Positions 35,588 through 50,544 are shown, counted from the first letter of the stretch. The stretch: 64,000 bases of DNA from Anaeromyces robustus (GCA_002104895.1 MCFG01000058.1:90001-154000); one strand, 5' to 3'. The notes: a model not told the origin generated them from the sequence alone. Numbers and translations are program-made.

Positions 35588-36476
35588 ATGAAAAAATTAA
35601 AAAAAAAAAAAAATAAAACAAATAAAACAATTAATTAAAATATTAATAGATGTATGATTTTCCTTTCCTAATATAGAAATTCGAATTAAACAAAATTATT
35701 ATACATATTAAATGATGTTTACAAAATTGTACATGCTTTAATCAGCATTTGTATAATTATATTATATAAAAACAAATTAAAGTCTTTAAATATTTAAAAA
35801 GATAAAAAAAAAATATATTAAGAATTTAAAATATTTTCATATTTATAAAAATTTTATAATAATGCTTCTATAACATTTCTTATCTTATAATTATTAATTG
35901 ATGTATTAATATGAAAAAAAGAAAAACATTTTTCTGTTAATGGTTATTTGTTTATGATATTTTTCATTTAATAGAAAAATGCTATAAAAAAAATAACAAA
36001 TAAAAAACAATTTTCTATTAAAAAAAAATATCATATAAAGTTTTGCTCTTCATTTTTATGTATATTTAAGAATATTTTTATAATTATTATAATGCTTACA
36101 TAATACAACGAATATTAATTATATTTTCTTATTATTTTTTCTTTAATAGAATATTTGTAATGTTCGTTTGTTATATATATTTAAAAAAATTATTTATTAT
36201 TTTATTTATTATTTTATTTATTATTTTATTTTATTTTATTTTATTTTATTAATTTATTTTATTTATTATATAAGTTTATTATACTTAAATATATAATTCA
36301 TAATTGTATTATAGGATTTTTATATTTTAATAAATAGGTATTTTTTTTAACAAGCATGTTATGAAAATAAATAACTATAAAATATTAAATTTATATATGT
36401 ATTTATGTATTCATTTATTTTTATTTAATTAATTCTACTACTTTATTTTTATTCTTTTTAGATATTTAATCATTAA
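34779..36476. other. AT-rich intergenic region
   Basis: No gene is supported between NRPS-like copy 3 and the 3' end of the RRP42 gene. It contains A-rich runs, (AT)n stretches near 35,085-35,140, an (AAAT)n tract at 35,540-35,590 and a TTTTA-rich run near 36,190-36,250. Confidence 0.6.
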
Positions 36477-36996
36477 TTATATGAAAAAACCAAATTTTTT
36501 ATTATTAGCTCTTGATGCCATTACTTGTTCATGTTCAAGTGTTGTATCTAAATTTTTAATTAAAACTTTTCCGATATCTTTGGCAGTCTATTAAATAAAA
36601 GAAGAAGAAAAAAAAAGATAGAAAAGAATGAAAAATTAGAAAAGCATGAAAATATATAATATAATAAATATTTATTTATTAAAATATTTTGTAATAATAA
36701 TATATTGTCATAATAAGATGTATAATGTTAACTTACACGTATCATTTCTGTCAATAAACTTGGATTTAAACTACCATATAAACTTTTTTGCATTGCACAT
36801 ATTTCACCATTTCTATTTACTGCTATTATTATTTTTGTATCAGTACATAATTCTTCCATAGCAGTTGCATCAACTATATATTTTTGTCCTATCTAAATTA
36901 TTTTTAATATAATAATGATAAATAAACATATAATATATATTATATAATATATATATTAATAAGTAAAAATATAAATTAAAGTAAAGAAAAAAAAAC

Positions 36997-37075
<79 letters not shown>

Positions 37076-38116
37076 TGAAATTCTTATTTTTATGATGTGA
37101 ATTCCAATGATAATGAAAATATATCAAAAAAAAAAAAAAAAAAAAAAGCATTTATATGTAATATTATTGTAAATTATATTTTATAAAATAAATACCTTAT
37201 TTAATGATACTGTTACTGGTACATCTTCCCAACCTTTAATTTTTTCTGCATCTTCTATATCATCTGAAATATCAAATTCTAATTGTCCATTTCCAATATC
37301 TTGTATTTCAGTTTTAGGAATTCTTGTATTTTGAAGTGCAGCTCTTGTAGCTAAGAAAATTGTATCTAATAAATTACCATCATAATCTAATACTAATACA
37401 TCTACATATATAATCCAACATTGAGCACCAGGTATAATACATAAACTCTTTAAATCTATACCACCTTGTGGTCCATTTAATACACGATTCATAATTTGAG
37501 ATAATTCATTATTTATATCATTTGCACCTTTTCCTTCAAAATCTCTTGAAGCACTTGGTGAACTATTAGAAATTTAATTTTTAAAAAATTAATTAATTAT
37601 TATTATTTAAATCATATTTTGAAATTAAAATTTATACATTTCGAATAATTTAAAATGAAATATTTGTAAAAAAAAAATAAATTTATAATAATATTAATTA
37701 TTTAAGAAAAATGATATAAATTTAATACAAATTAAAATCTCTAATAATTTAATAAATATTACAATATTATACTAAAAATATGAATATAATTATTAATCAT
37801 CTTTTTGTAATTACCATTCAACTGAACAAACAATTCTTCCTTTATCACTTTCATTTTGATTATTTACTATATCTTGTTCTTGTTCATTATTATTATCAGA
37901 TGTTGTATTAGAAATTATATCACCAATTTCTACTTTTACTCCAATTAATACATCTGTTTTACTTAATCTTAAACGGCATGAGCCACTAGCTTGTGATACA
38001 ATTCCTGTTTCTATTGTAAAATCTCTATATGCTATACGAGAACGTCCATCATTTCTCATATCTGCTTCAATTCCTTTGGTTATAAAATCTTTTTCAGAAG
38101 GTGATATTAATGCCAT
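36477..38116 (-). CDS. RRP42: Exosome complex core subunit RRP42/EXOSC7
   Basis: One of the six RNase PH-like ring subunits of the RNA exosome, which channels RNA for 3'-5' decay and processing in nucleus and cytoplasm. I read four exons on the minus strand: 38116-37815, 37562-37196, 36892-36737 and 36587-36477. They give 936 nt, 311 residues, with GT-AG borders and consistent phase. Family landmarks include DGRSRIAYRDF, GSCRLRLSKTDVLIGVKVEIGD, CSPSASRDFEGKG, DLKSLCIIPGAQCWIIYVDV, AALQNTRIPK, VDATAMEE and the final IGKVLIKNL. An Asn/Glu-rich insert (about residues 70-90) lengthens the usual ~270-290-residue protein. The ring subunits are catalytically inactive in eukaryotes, and no phosphorolytic role is expected. 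An (AAT)n microsatellite sits in the second intron. EXOSC7 fits better than other ring subunits by the motif set. Confidence 0.9.
37012..37075. repeat. (AAT)n microsatellite in an RRP42 intron
   Basis: About 21 perfect AAT units within the second intron of the minus-strand RRP42 gene. Confidence 0.95.
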
Positions 38117-38826
38117 AATGGATACTTTTTAATATGTATTAAATATTAATTTGAATTTTAAAATAAATTAAATATATACAAATTTATCTATATATTTTAA
38201 TATGTTTATAATTAAAAAAAACTATAAATATTATTTTAATGAAAATTTTTATTTTATTAAAAATCAAATTTCAAAATTGGTATATTAATGTAAATTACTT
38301 TTATTTAATATTTTTAATAAAATAAATTTTTTAAAAAAAATATTATAATAATAATTAATAACCATAAAATTTTTATTAATATGATTGGTTGATCGTTAAT
38401 ATGTTATTTCAAAAAAAATTTTATAATACATAATAATATTATGATTATTAAAAAAAATAAATAATTGTTAATGATAAAGTATAGTATAAAATATAATTAT
38501 ATATGGAAAACTAATATGCTAATTTTAAATAATTAGAATATTGAACATTAAAATTTTATAAATATATTAAAAGATTTTTATAAATATATTGAAAATATAT
38601 ATTTCAATTAATGCTTTTATGGACCATAACAACCATCATTATAATAACTTTATAAAATAATTATATATAATAATAAAAAAAGATTATTAATAATCAATAG
38701 CATATATATAAATTTTTTTTTCCTGCTCTATTCAAATACTTTTTTACGGATTAATTTTAATTTATTTCAATAAAAAAATACAATAGTTTATGATTTTTTA
38801 ATAATCTTAATTATAATAATAATAAT
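38117..38826. other. Region upstream of RRP42
   Basis: No gene is visible; AT-rich sequence that presumably includes the RRP42 promoter (minus strand). Confidence 0.6.
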
Positions 38827-39146
38827 ATGATGAAAAGTAGTAGTAGTAATAATAATATGATGGAAAGTAGTAGTAGTAATAATAATAATATGATGATGAA
38901 AAGTAGTAGTAGTAATAATAATAATAATAATATGATGGAAAGTAGTAATAATAATAATATGATGGAAGGTAGTAATAATAATAATATGATGATGAAAAGT
39001 AGTAGTAGTAATAATAATAATAATAATATGATGGAAAGTAGTAATAATAATAATATGATGGAAGGTAGTAATAATAATAATATGATGATGATGAAAAGTC
39101 GTAATAATATGATGATGATGAAAAGTCGTAATAATATTAATCATAA
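38820..39146. repeat. ATG/AGT/AAT triplet minisatellite
   Basis: Built from aatatgatg(g)aaa(a)gtagtagt and aataataat blocks. A larger unit of about 100 bp (from about 38,888) is present twice in tandem, and shorter variants flank it. It is open on both strands (Met-Met-Lys/Glu-Ser-Asn repeats on plus, His/Ile/Thr on minus). There is no signal peptide, domain or neighbouring exon, so I treat it as non-coding repeat. Confidence 0.75.
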
Positions 39147-39177
39147 TAATAATAGAATAGTAAAAAAAAAGACATAG

Positions 39178-42100
39178 GAGATAAAAATGGCAATAGAAAT
39201 AATAATAATAAAGAAAATTGTTCTGTGTAATAATCATCAAATAGTTAAAATTAATATTTGACATAAATATTTTTATTTCCTTTTTTTACTGGAAATAAAA
39301 ACTAATTCTTTAATTATTATATTATTGTTATATTAAAAATAATTTTTTATATACTATTTTATAACAATAATTTTTACATGTTTTTTTTTTATTAATTATA
39401 ATTTATATATAATAATAATTTTACTTATAGAAATGTAATAATTGTTAACAATTATTTAAAAGTTTCATTTTCAACTGATTAAATTATTTATATTTACATA
39501 AAATCTTAACTACAAATATTAATAATAATATCAATATTATTAATATACATAATAGCAGGAAAAAATAACAAAAGATAAAAGAAAAAAAGAATAACTAATA
39601 TTTTAATTATAATTTTTTTTATTATTTTTTGACGAATAAAAATTCCTATATATATCAAAAATAATAATTAATCTTAGAAATTAATAAAACATATACTTTT
39701 TTATTAAATATAGTTATTTAAATATATTTTAGAATTTGCTTATTAATAATTTTTTTTTGAAAATATTAATCTACATGAAAATATAAAAAATAATTGAACA
39801 TATTAATATAGTTAATACAATTAATTTAATTTATAAATAATAATATATCCTTTTTTTTTCATTAGATGGGTCAATTATAATAAGGTTATTTTTATGAATA
39901 TAAGTTAATAAAAAAAAAAACGCATTAATATGAAGTAGTAATATTAAATATATCTATTTATTTATATAATACTTAATTTATATTTTCATCTTTAAAATTT
40001 CTAACCATTAAAATATTATCAAAATTAAAATTAAAAAATGCAAGATTTTAATTATTGTATACTAAAGTATTCTTTAATATACAATAAAATTAATAAAGTA
40101 TCCATTTAATAAATTAATATTATTAATTTTTAAAATATTATATAATTTATAAAAAAATAATTAAATGTGAGAAAATTTAAGATATTAAGTAGAAATATCA
40201 AAAATTATTATAGACTTTAATAAATATTAGTTTAAGATTTAAGAATAATATTTTATTTATTATATATATATATTTAGTATTTTATGATCTATTCATTAAA
40301 ATAAATAATATTTATATATTTTTAAAATATATAAATATTTTGTAAAATAAAAAAGATAATATATACTTAACATATAAATCTTCTTTTTTTTTTTTTATTC
40401 TGAATTATCTCTCTTTTTTAAGTAATAATATTTTTTTACTATATAGTATTATATGAATTTTTAAAAAGTTTTTTTTATTTTTATAAAAATTTAGCGTATT
40501 ACTATATATGGCATGTGTATATTAACCCTAACTTTAAGATTTTTTATTTTTTAAAATTGGATAAGTTTTAAACTTTTTATTTCTCATTACATAAAAAATT
40601 TAACATTTTCTTCAAGCTTAATTAATAATAAAATCTTTATCTTGATTTATTTAAAAAGAAAAAAAAAATAGAAAAAAGAAAATTATAGTATGTATTATAT
40701 ATATAGTATGAAGAATAAATGAATATTTTATTTTTATTTTTGTAAAATTGTTTTCCATTATGTATTATAAATATTTAATTATATTTTCTTAAAATTTTAA
40801 TTATAATTAAAAAATTGTTAAATATAATATAATTAATAATAACAAAATAATATTATATCAATTTTATTTTTATAATTTGATAATCTTTCATAATAAAAAA
40901 ATATTATAAATAAAATTTGATAATCATTCATTATAATAAATATTTATAAATATAATTTGATTTTCTATTATATTTAAATAATAATACTAATAATTATAAT
41001 AACAATTACAATAATAATAATAATAAAATAATATTACATTATTAAAAGTAATAATAAATAATTTTAGAATTATAGCCTTCTATAAATAACACTATTAAAT
41101 ATCCATTAACTTTAAAATTAGAAATAAAATTAATTTAAATAAAAAAAAAAATAAAAATAATAATTAATAGTGAATATTTATATGTTAAGATATAATAATA
41201 TTCATAAATAAAGAAATTTTTATGATTTAGATATCGAAAAAAAAAAAAAAAAAAAAAAAGAATTTTAACATCTTTTTTATTTATCTAATTTTTTTTCTTT
41301 AATTATATCATTTTTTTTTAAATTATTGATTTGTAAAATATTAATACATTGTTAGTATTATATACACAATTACAAAAAATAATTGAATAAAAAAAATAAC
41401 ACAAAAAAAAAAAAAAAAAAAAAAAAGCAATATTATAAAAGTAAACTATTAAAAATTTTATTATTTTTAATAATATTATGAAATAAAACAAAGATATGAA
41501 GAAAAATATATTTTGAATTTTGTATACATTTTGAATATTATTGATATATTATATAAATGCATATATTTTAAATATACTTTGACAGAAAAAAAAAAAAAAA
41601 AAAAAAACAATATCATTAATTTATAAACAAAATTTTGAATAGAATTGAATTTATTTATATATCAAATAATTAAATATTATTTGAGGAATATTGATTATAA
41701 ATAACTAAAATAAAATGATCTATGTATGAGAAAATGAAAATAATAAATTAATGAAAGAATCTTGTTATAATGAAATATTTAATGATTATCCACAAAAATA
41801 TGATTTTTTATTCAATATTATAAATAACATTTTATATAAAAAATTATTACTTTATTGCATATTCATATTATATATTTACAGTATTAATAACTAACATTCA
41901 TTGTATATATATACTAATATTCATATTTTATTTTATTTAATAATTTTTTTTTATATTTAATAATTATAATATTAATAATAATAATTTGATATTATAAAAA
42001 AATTTTTTTTATATATATCTATAAATTATCCGGACCGGTATATTTGATATATTCAATTATTTCTTTATTTTATAATTTTTAACAATGAAGACATGTATAT

Positions 42101-42591
42101 TTAAATAATTAAACCGAAGGAATATTAGAATATTTATAATTCAATAAGAGTATATTTTTCAAGTTTGAAGTCATTTCTATTTATACACATAATATATAAA
42201 GTGCTTTCATAACAAATAAATAAATAAATAGAAAAAAAAAAAAAGATTTGATAAATGTAATTTTAGTAATATATTTTATTTTAAATACTTTATATTATAT
42301 ATAATATATATAATATTATTTATAAAATATATAATATAATATTAATTCTAATGAACTTTATTATTTATTCATATAAATATTAATCAAAATATTGCAAAAC
42401 TAAATTATAAAAAAAAAAAAAAATAGATAGATTTTTTGAATCATAATAAAATTCATCATTATAATATAAAAATATAAAAAATATAAATAATACACTATTA
42501 TATTAAGTTAATATAGTAATATATAAACAAACTACATTTTTTTATTCTCATAAATCGAAGACTATTATATAAAATATATTAAAGAGAAAAA
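39178..42591. other. Long AT-rich intergenic region
   Basis: About 3.4 kb with no supportable gene on either strand: AT-rich sequence with poly-A runs near 41,240, 41,405 and 41,590. The final stretch before 42,592 should carry the G-alpha promoter. Confidence 0.6.
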
Positions 42592-42843
42592 ATGAGATTT
42601 GTTCCAAAAATTAAATGTATATCATGTGGAAACTGCTTTAAGTGCAGTTGCATACATTTATCAAGGAAAAACAAAGTTGAAAATGAAATCGGTAAATATA
42701 TTTATATATATATTTAATTATCTATTTTCAAATTTATATGATTAAAAAGCAATATAATAATTAATAATTTAATATGAAATTTTTTAGTAAATAATATATA
42801 TTAATAATTTAACAATAATCATTGAAATAAATTAATGAATACA

Positions 42844-42878
<35 letters not shown>

Positions 42879-42883
42879 AAAAA

Positions 42884-42923
<40 letters not shown>

Positions 42924-42937
42924 AAATAAAAAAATAA

Positions 42938-43019
<82 letters not shown>

Positions 43020-45036
43020 AAAATAAATGAATAAATGAATAAATGAATAAATGAATAAAAAAATATTTTGAAAATATTATATTAATTTTAAACATATAAT
43101 TAAAAATATATATAAATATATAAACTATTATATGTTTTTATTTTAAAAAGATAAAAAGTTAGAACTTGATGGTATTAAAGATAAATTAAAAATGAAAATT
43201 CTTCTATTAGGTAAATATATTTATAATGAAAAAAATTAAATAAATTATCAATATATGTATATAATTAATTTTTATTAATAATGATAATGATAATAATAAT
43301 AATTATAATAAAAATAAAAATAATAAATAAAAGGTTCTGGTGAATCAGGAAAAAGTACAGTTTTGAAACAACTTAAAATGATACATAAGATCGAAATGAC
43401 TCAAGCAGAAATTCAAGATTATATTCAAAGTTTAAGAAGAAATGCTCTTCAATGTATGAATATTTTAATAGAACAAGTTCAAGTATATCAACTTGAATAT
43501 TCTAGTGAAGAATCAAAAGTAATAATTATTATTCTATATTAAAAATTAAATTATATATTTATTTAATTATATAAGTTATATGTTTATTAAATTTATTAAT
43601 AAAATATTTAAATTGCTACATAAATAGGAAAAAGCTTCTTTATTACAAAAACTCGATGATGAAGAATCAGACGAAAGCTTTACTTTGGATGTTGCCGATG
43701 CTATTAACTATTTATGGAAAAATGAACCAGCTATAAAAGAAGTTTGGGATAAAAGATCAGAATATTGGATATTGGATGCTGCAGATTAGTATGTTTTTTC
43801 TTTTTCTTTTTCTTTTTTTTTTATTAATCATTACTATAATAAACATAGGAATTTTTTAAATTAGATATTAACTTTAAATATTATAATTTTTTTATATTTA
43901 TATTAATTTAGCTATTTTGATAATGTTGAAAGATTTATTCAAGATGATTTTGAACCAACAGAAGAAGTATGTAAAAAGTGTATTTAATATATTTAAATAA
44001 ATCTATTTTAATAAGATACTTATTATAATATTAAATAATTTATTATACATTAGGATTTTGTTATGGCTCGTATTATGACTACTGGTATTATTAAAACAGA
44101 ATTAAATATTAAACCACTTCAATTTACGTTAGTAAAAAATATAAATAAATATAAGACTTTTTATATAGTTTTAAATAATAAATATTTTATATATTAATAT
44201 ATTTTTAATAATAATATTAATCATAATAGTGTTGTTGATGTTGGTGGTCAAAGAAATGAAAGGTAAAAATAAAAATCTTTTAAAATAATTAACTTTTTTT
44301 TTTTTATATATATAATTACAAAAACAATTATAATAACAAATTATTAATTAATATTAAATTTTATTATTACAGACGTAAATGGATTCACTGTTTCGATGAT
44401 GTAAATGCAATTATCTTTATTGCAAATTTATCAGGTTATAATACTGTATTATTCGAAGATCAAACACAGAATCGTATGATGGAATGTTTAACACTTTTTG
44501 GTCAAATTGCTAATAACCAAGCATTCCAATCTACTCCAATATATCTTTTGTTTAATAAGAAAGATCTTTTCGAATCAAAAATCAGAAATGAAAGTATTAC
44601 TGTATGTGAAGCATTTAAAGATTATAATGGCCCAGGTGATTTAAATGACTGTTTAAATTATGTAGAAAAGAAATTTAGGGTAAACATTAAAACTATTAAA
44701 ATATTAAAACAAAAATATTTTTATAAAAATTAATATAATATTAAACTTTATTTTATATGTAAATTCATACTAATAGGAACAACTTAAAACTCAATCCGAT
44801 AGATTGAAAGTTTTCCATATTGCTGCTAGATTTAAGAGAGATATTAAGGTAAATATTATATAATTTAGTAATTCTTTAAAAGAAAACTTATGCTAAATAA
44901 AAATTTTTATTTTTTAATATAGACCACTTGGGAAGATATTGTAGCGGATATAAAGAATAAGAATAGAAAGGAACTTGAATCAGCAATAAAAGAATTAAAG
45001 GCTAGAAATGAACTACCTCAAGATATTAAACTTTAA
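42592..45036 (+). CDS. Heterotrimeric G-protein alpha subunit (divergent)
   Basis: A membrane-associated GTPase that should relay receptor signals. Ten exons: 42592-42691, 43151-43210, 43334-43518, 43628-43788, 43912-43966, 44054-44127, 44230-44262, 44373-44679, 44777-44848 and 44923-45036. They give 1161 nt, 386 residues, all in frame with GT-AG borders. The P-loop GSGESGKST is at 54-62, a helical domain at about 65-185, switch I ARIMTTGI with Arg193, DVGGQRNERRKWIHCF with Gln219, and NKKDLF at 284-289. Oddities: the protein begins MRFVPK, lacking the usual Gly2 myristoylation site, but has five cysteines at residues 9-20 that could be palmitoylated. The usual TCAT guanine-binding motif reads IAAR. 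The C-terminus (ELPQDIKL) does not resemble the common receptor-contact tails. Intron 1 holds a 220-base (AAAT)n array. Confidence 0.9.
42840..43060. repeat. (AAAT)n array in G-alpha intron 1
   Basis: More than 50 AAAT-type units with a few AAT/AAAA interruptions, turning to AATG near the end. It makes up about half of the first intron. Confidence 0.95.
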
Positions 45037-45052
45037 AATCAATGAAAATTTA

Positions 45053-45091
<39 letters not shown>

Positions 45092-45888
45092 AATTCACCA
45101 TAATTATATTAAAACCTTTATATCTTAATTTTATTGAAAACCATTATGATATACTACATTTATTTAAAATTTAATTACTATGAAATTATATTTAATTTAC
45201 TTTTCTTTTTTATAAAAAAAAATATAATAATAATAATAATATATATATAAAACAATAATTATAGATCCATATCAGTAATTTTTTTTAATGATAATATAAA
45301 ATGATAAATTTTTTTTTTAAATTTATACTAGACTTTTTATTTTTATATATATTTTTATTATATTACTTTTATATATATATATATATATAATAAATTTAAT
45401 ATTTAAAGATTTTTATGTTAATGATAAACAATCATTAAATAAATTTTTTCTTTCATAATTGTTTATTCTTTTTTGATAAAATTAAAATAAAAAAAAAAAA
45501 TTAAAATAAAAAAATATATATGAAAATTAATAAAAAATCGAAAAGAAGAATTTATTCTTAAAATATTCATTGATATTTTTCATAAATATATTAGTAATGC
45601 TTTTCTACAAATTTTTTAATAATTAATCTATTTAATTATTTTTCATTAATATTTAAAATATTAAATCTTTAAATAATTTAATTTTTAATTAGAAATTGAA
45701 AATTTTATTTGTTAAGTATGTTACATACTATGATTGATTAAAATATATTTTAATTAAAAACAATTATTTACAAAATTATTTAATCTTTATTATATTTTTT
45801 TTATATATAATATATTTAAACGAAAAATATAGAAATAAGAATTATATAATATTTACTAAAAAAAAAAAGAACTTTTAAATTATAATAT

Positions 45889-45919
<31 letters not shown>

Positions 45920-46039
45920 CATTTTTATTAAATATTTTTTCATTTTTTCTATATTTTATATTATTTTTTATTAATTGTATTTAATAAATAATTGTAAGAT
46001 TTATAATATTTCATTGATTTTAATATATTATATGTAAGA
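45037..46039. other. Intergenic region between G-alpha and SKI3-like genes
   Basis: A poly-A run at 45,060-45,089 follows the G-alpha stop codon. Otherwise AT-rich with no gene seen. Confidence 0.6.
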
Positions 46040-49000
46040 ATGTCAGTAAAGTCTTTATTAAAACAAGCCAAAAAATATATAGCAAGTGGTGAATATGAAG
46101 ATGCTCGTGATCAGTGCAATTATATTTTAGAACTTGAAAATGATAATTACACAGCATTAACTTTTTTAGGTTTAGCCGAGTTTAATCTTGGTGAATATAA
46201 TGACAGTATTAAACATTATAAAAAAGCAATTGAACTTGATTCTTCATTACCAATGCCCTTTCAGGTTAATATCTTTCAAATATAAAAATATAATAAAATA
46301 CAAATATATAACATTTTTAATTAATTGATAATTCATTAATATATTCGAAATTATTGGGATTTCAAATGACATTTCAAATTATCTTAAATGAGATAAATAA
46401 TAATAATGATAATATTTATTAATGGACATGGTTTTAATATTTTCATACATAAATAACAGGGTTTAGCTAATTTATACGAGAAACAAAATATGCATAATGA
46501 ATTAATTGATGTTTTGAAACAATTAAGAGAAAAATTTAAAAGGTATATTCAAAAAGCATTTGAATTATAAAAATTAATGTAATAACTATTTTTAAAAATG
46601 AATATTTATATATAAAATTTATTCTTTTTAATATATATATATATATTTTTTTTTCAAATAGTATTCCTGAAAAGTTTTTACAAACAACAAATCGAATAAT
46701 AACAGCTTATGAAAACCTTGAGGATAATGATAAAGTATTTTAAATGAAAATTTAATTTAAATATTTATAATTAGTTTAACATTCTTTAATTTACATAATG
46801 TTAATTGTACTTTCCATTTTTAAATATTTTATATTTTAGCTTATAAATGAATTACAAACATTTTTACCTTCAAGTGAATATTATAACATTATAAAAGATT
46901 TAGATATTCCAAAACCTTTAGAAATTATCAAAAGAATAGAAACTATCTACGAAAAAAGTGATGAACATTATTATAATAGTGAATTGAAAAAGAGGAGATA
47001 TAGAATTGATTCTGAACCATATCCAATATTGAAAATAAAAATTGAAAATGAAATGATTGAAAAATCAAAATTAATTCCAATCTATGAACAACACTTGGAA
47101 TTAGAAAAAGATAATAAGGTTTTAGAAAAATACATAACTTTATTAAAGAAAAAAATTGATATTAAACAAGTTGACAATATCCAAGTAATATATTTTATAA
47201 TTTAATAATTAAATGAATAATAATAATAATAATAATAAAACTGTGAAACATACATAAATAAGAAATCGTAAATTATAATGAATAAAATTAATAAATGTAT
47301 ATTAATAATAAATATTATACATTTTTATATATAATAATCAGGATTCTTATAAAAAGGAAATATCACTCTGTGAGGATGTTTTAAATAATGACTTGGATAT
47401 ACCTATTGCATATGAAGTTTTAATTAATGATAAGGATAATAAAATCGGTATATATAAAATAATATAATAATAATTATTAAAATAAATTGAATAATTAATA
47501 TATATTTAAATTTAATTATTATATTAGATAATTATGATATTGAACTTTTTAATAAGTATTTGAAAGTTTCAAAGGAAGATGATATATTAAGTGAAGTTAT
47601 TAAGCTTTATATTGAATGGAAAGAACAAAATAATGATTCTTCAATTTTTGAAAAATTAACAGTAATTTTTTTATACAATTTTTTATGCTATTTATAAAAA
47701 TAATATAAAAGAGTTATTTTTAATTAGTCATATTTTATATATTACAATAATTAATTAATAACAACTTTAATGAAAATGAAATTTAATTAATATATATAGA
47801 AATTGAATACAGATGATTGTAAATTAATATTTCCATTTTATTTCCAAGCTTATATTGGTTATATAAATGGAAATTATCAATATTCTGAAAATTTAGCAAG
47901 ATATACAAAAGATATAATAACTGCTACTGAAGAAAAATATCAAAAAACATATAATAAGTATGATTAATTTTTGAAAATATTTATTTATTGATAATAAAAG
48001 CAAACATTTTTTTTTTTTTATTTTTTTACTAACTTAATATTATATATATATTTTTTACAATAGTATTAAGGTAGATGTTGATTTAATATTGGCAAATTCA
48101 CTTATTGAATTAGAAAAATCAAAATATGTTGAGGCTTTATCCATTTATAAATCAATTTTAAAGGAAGAACCAGAAAATCCAGAAGCCTTTTTGGTAAGTT
48201 TTTTTTTTTTTTTTTAATACTGATTAATAATATAAATATATGTTTATAGTATAAATTAAAATATTAATATTGATATTATATATAATAAAAATATATTAAA
48301 TACTTTTAAAAAGGGTCTTGGTGTATTATTAATTAAAGGTTTTAATAAGACCGAAGAAGGTTTAAAAAGTTTATTGAAAGCTGATTCCTATAATCCAAAT
48401 AATTGGAAAATTTTAATGGAAATTGGTTGGTCATATTTTTTAAAAGAAGATTATGATAATGCTAAAAAATATTTAGAAAAATCATTAGAATTAAAAGCAG
48501 ATTATTTAAATAATTATAGAATGGCAAGAGTATACTTTAAATTAAATGGTAATTAAATATATTTATATTTATTTAATTAAATATATATATATAAGTCAAA
48601 TCATATATTAAATATATTTATACATTCATTTATTTATATATATAATACAATAATTTAAATAGATTATGATACAGGATTTAAGTATTTAATTAGTTCTATG
48701 AGAATTAATCAAAACTTTAATGAAAACTATTGTTTACTTGGTGATTATTTCTGTGTTAAAAATAATATTATTAAGGCTAAACAAAGTTATCGTAAAGCTC
48801 ATTATTTAAATAATGCTGATGAAGTAGCAGGAAAAAAACTTGTTGAACTTTTAATTAAAGATAAAGATGATACAGTTGAAGCAATTGAAGTTTGTAATAC
48901 TATCTTAAAGGAGAATTTGAGATGTTTATGGGCTTGGAAATATATAAGTAATCTTTATTATATAATGGTAAATATATTAATAATTATTTTATTTAATAGA

Positions 49001-50107
49001 TTAAAAAAGAAAAAAAAAAAAAAAAAGGATTTTTTAATACTAATTTAAATCTAAACTTTTTAATAATAAATATACTTATAGGGAAATTATCAAAATGCTA
49101 TTACATCATTTCAATCCTTATTAAGAATTGATATTAATGATTATAATAGTTGGTTTGGTTTAGCTTTATGTTATAAATTAAATGGTCATTATACACCTGC
49201 TTTGAAAGCTTTTACTAGAGCCAGTGAAATTAAATCAGATTCTGCATGTACTTATTATGAAATTGCTTCTATTCAACAAATTATTGGAATGTATAATGAA
49301 GCTAAAGCAAATTATGCACAAGCTATTAAATTAGATCCTGATTATGTATTGGCTTTATATGGTCTTGGTTCATGTTTCTATGATCATAGTCAAAGTTATA
49401 TTGAGAATTCTGAATTTGGTCAAGCTGCAGAAAATCTAAAAAAATCATTAAGTATTGCCTATAAAGGTATTTGTACTCATCCAGAGATTCAATCTTGGTG
49501 GAAATTAATTAATAATGGATGTTGTTCTATGAAGTATATTAATAAGTATGTTTGGGTTTGTTATCCAATTATTTATTCAATATATATTAAAGTTAAAGAA
49601 TTAATGAAAGAAAATAAATTAAATTCTTGGAGTTTAATTAGTAGTCTTGAAGAAGAATATTCTAAGCTTATTGATGATAAAAGAAGTGCATATGATGAAA
49701 ATTTAAAAGAAAATAATGAATTATCAACGGATATAGTTTTCTTTATGACCACCGTTATTTTTCAATATTCCATTTTAATTAACAATTTTGAAGATAATTC
49801 TATTTTAGCAGAATATCTTCATAATCTTAGTCTTAATATTTATTTAATTTATGAATCTCGTACTCAAAATAAATATATTGATAATGAAATGACAAAAAAT
49901 AATGAAAAAATATTAAATATAGCTATTAAACTTTTAAAAACAGCTATAAAACTTGTTCCAAATAATGAATATTATTGGAATTCTATGGGTATTTATTTAA
50001 TAAATCAACCAAAATATAGTCAACATTCATTTATTAAAGGTCTTAATATTAATCCAAAGGTACTAAATAAATAAATAAATAAATAACTAATAATAGTAAT
50101 AATGATT

Positions 50108-50142
<35 letters not shown>

Positions 50143-50508
50143 TTATTAAACTTTATTTTTTTATTTTATCACATATAATATAATAATTAAATTATATATA
50201 TATTTATAATAGAGCTCCACAATTTGGTCAAATTTAGGATTTTTATATCTTATTAATAATGATTTGGAACTTGCTAATAGATCATTTTCTAATGCTCAAA
50301 CTCTAAATCCAAATAATTCTTATTCATGGATCGGACAAGCTTTCATTGCAAAACAAATGAATAATTCTGAAAGTTTTGAATTATATCAACATGCTAATGA
50401 ATTATCCTCTAGTTCATACGTAATTTATTTAATAAATTATTTATTAAAAAGAATAATAATAAAATAACATTAATTACAAAAATTTAATATATCTATAATA
50501 AATATATA

Positions 50509-50544
<36 letters not shown>

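Noticed and set aside
38827-39177. 116-residue Met/Ser/Asn plus-strand frame
   Set aside because: It is entirely triplet repeat, with no unique sequence, signal or domain; listed as a repeat instead.
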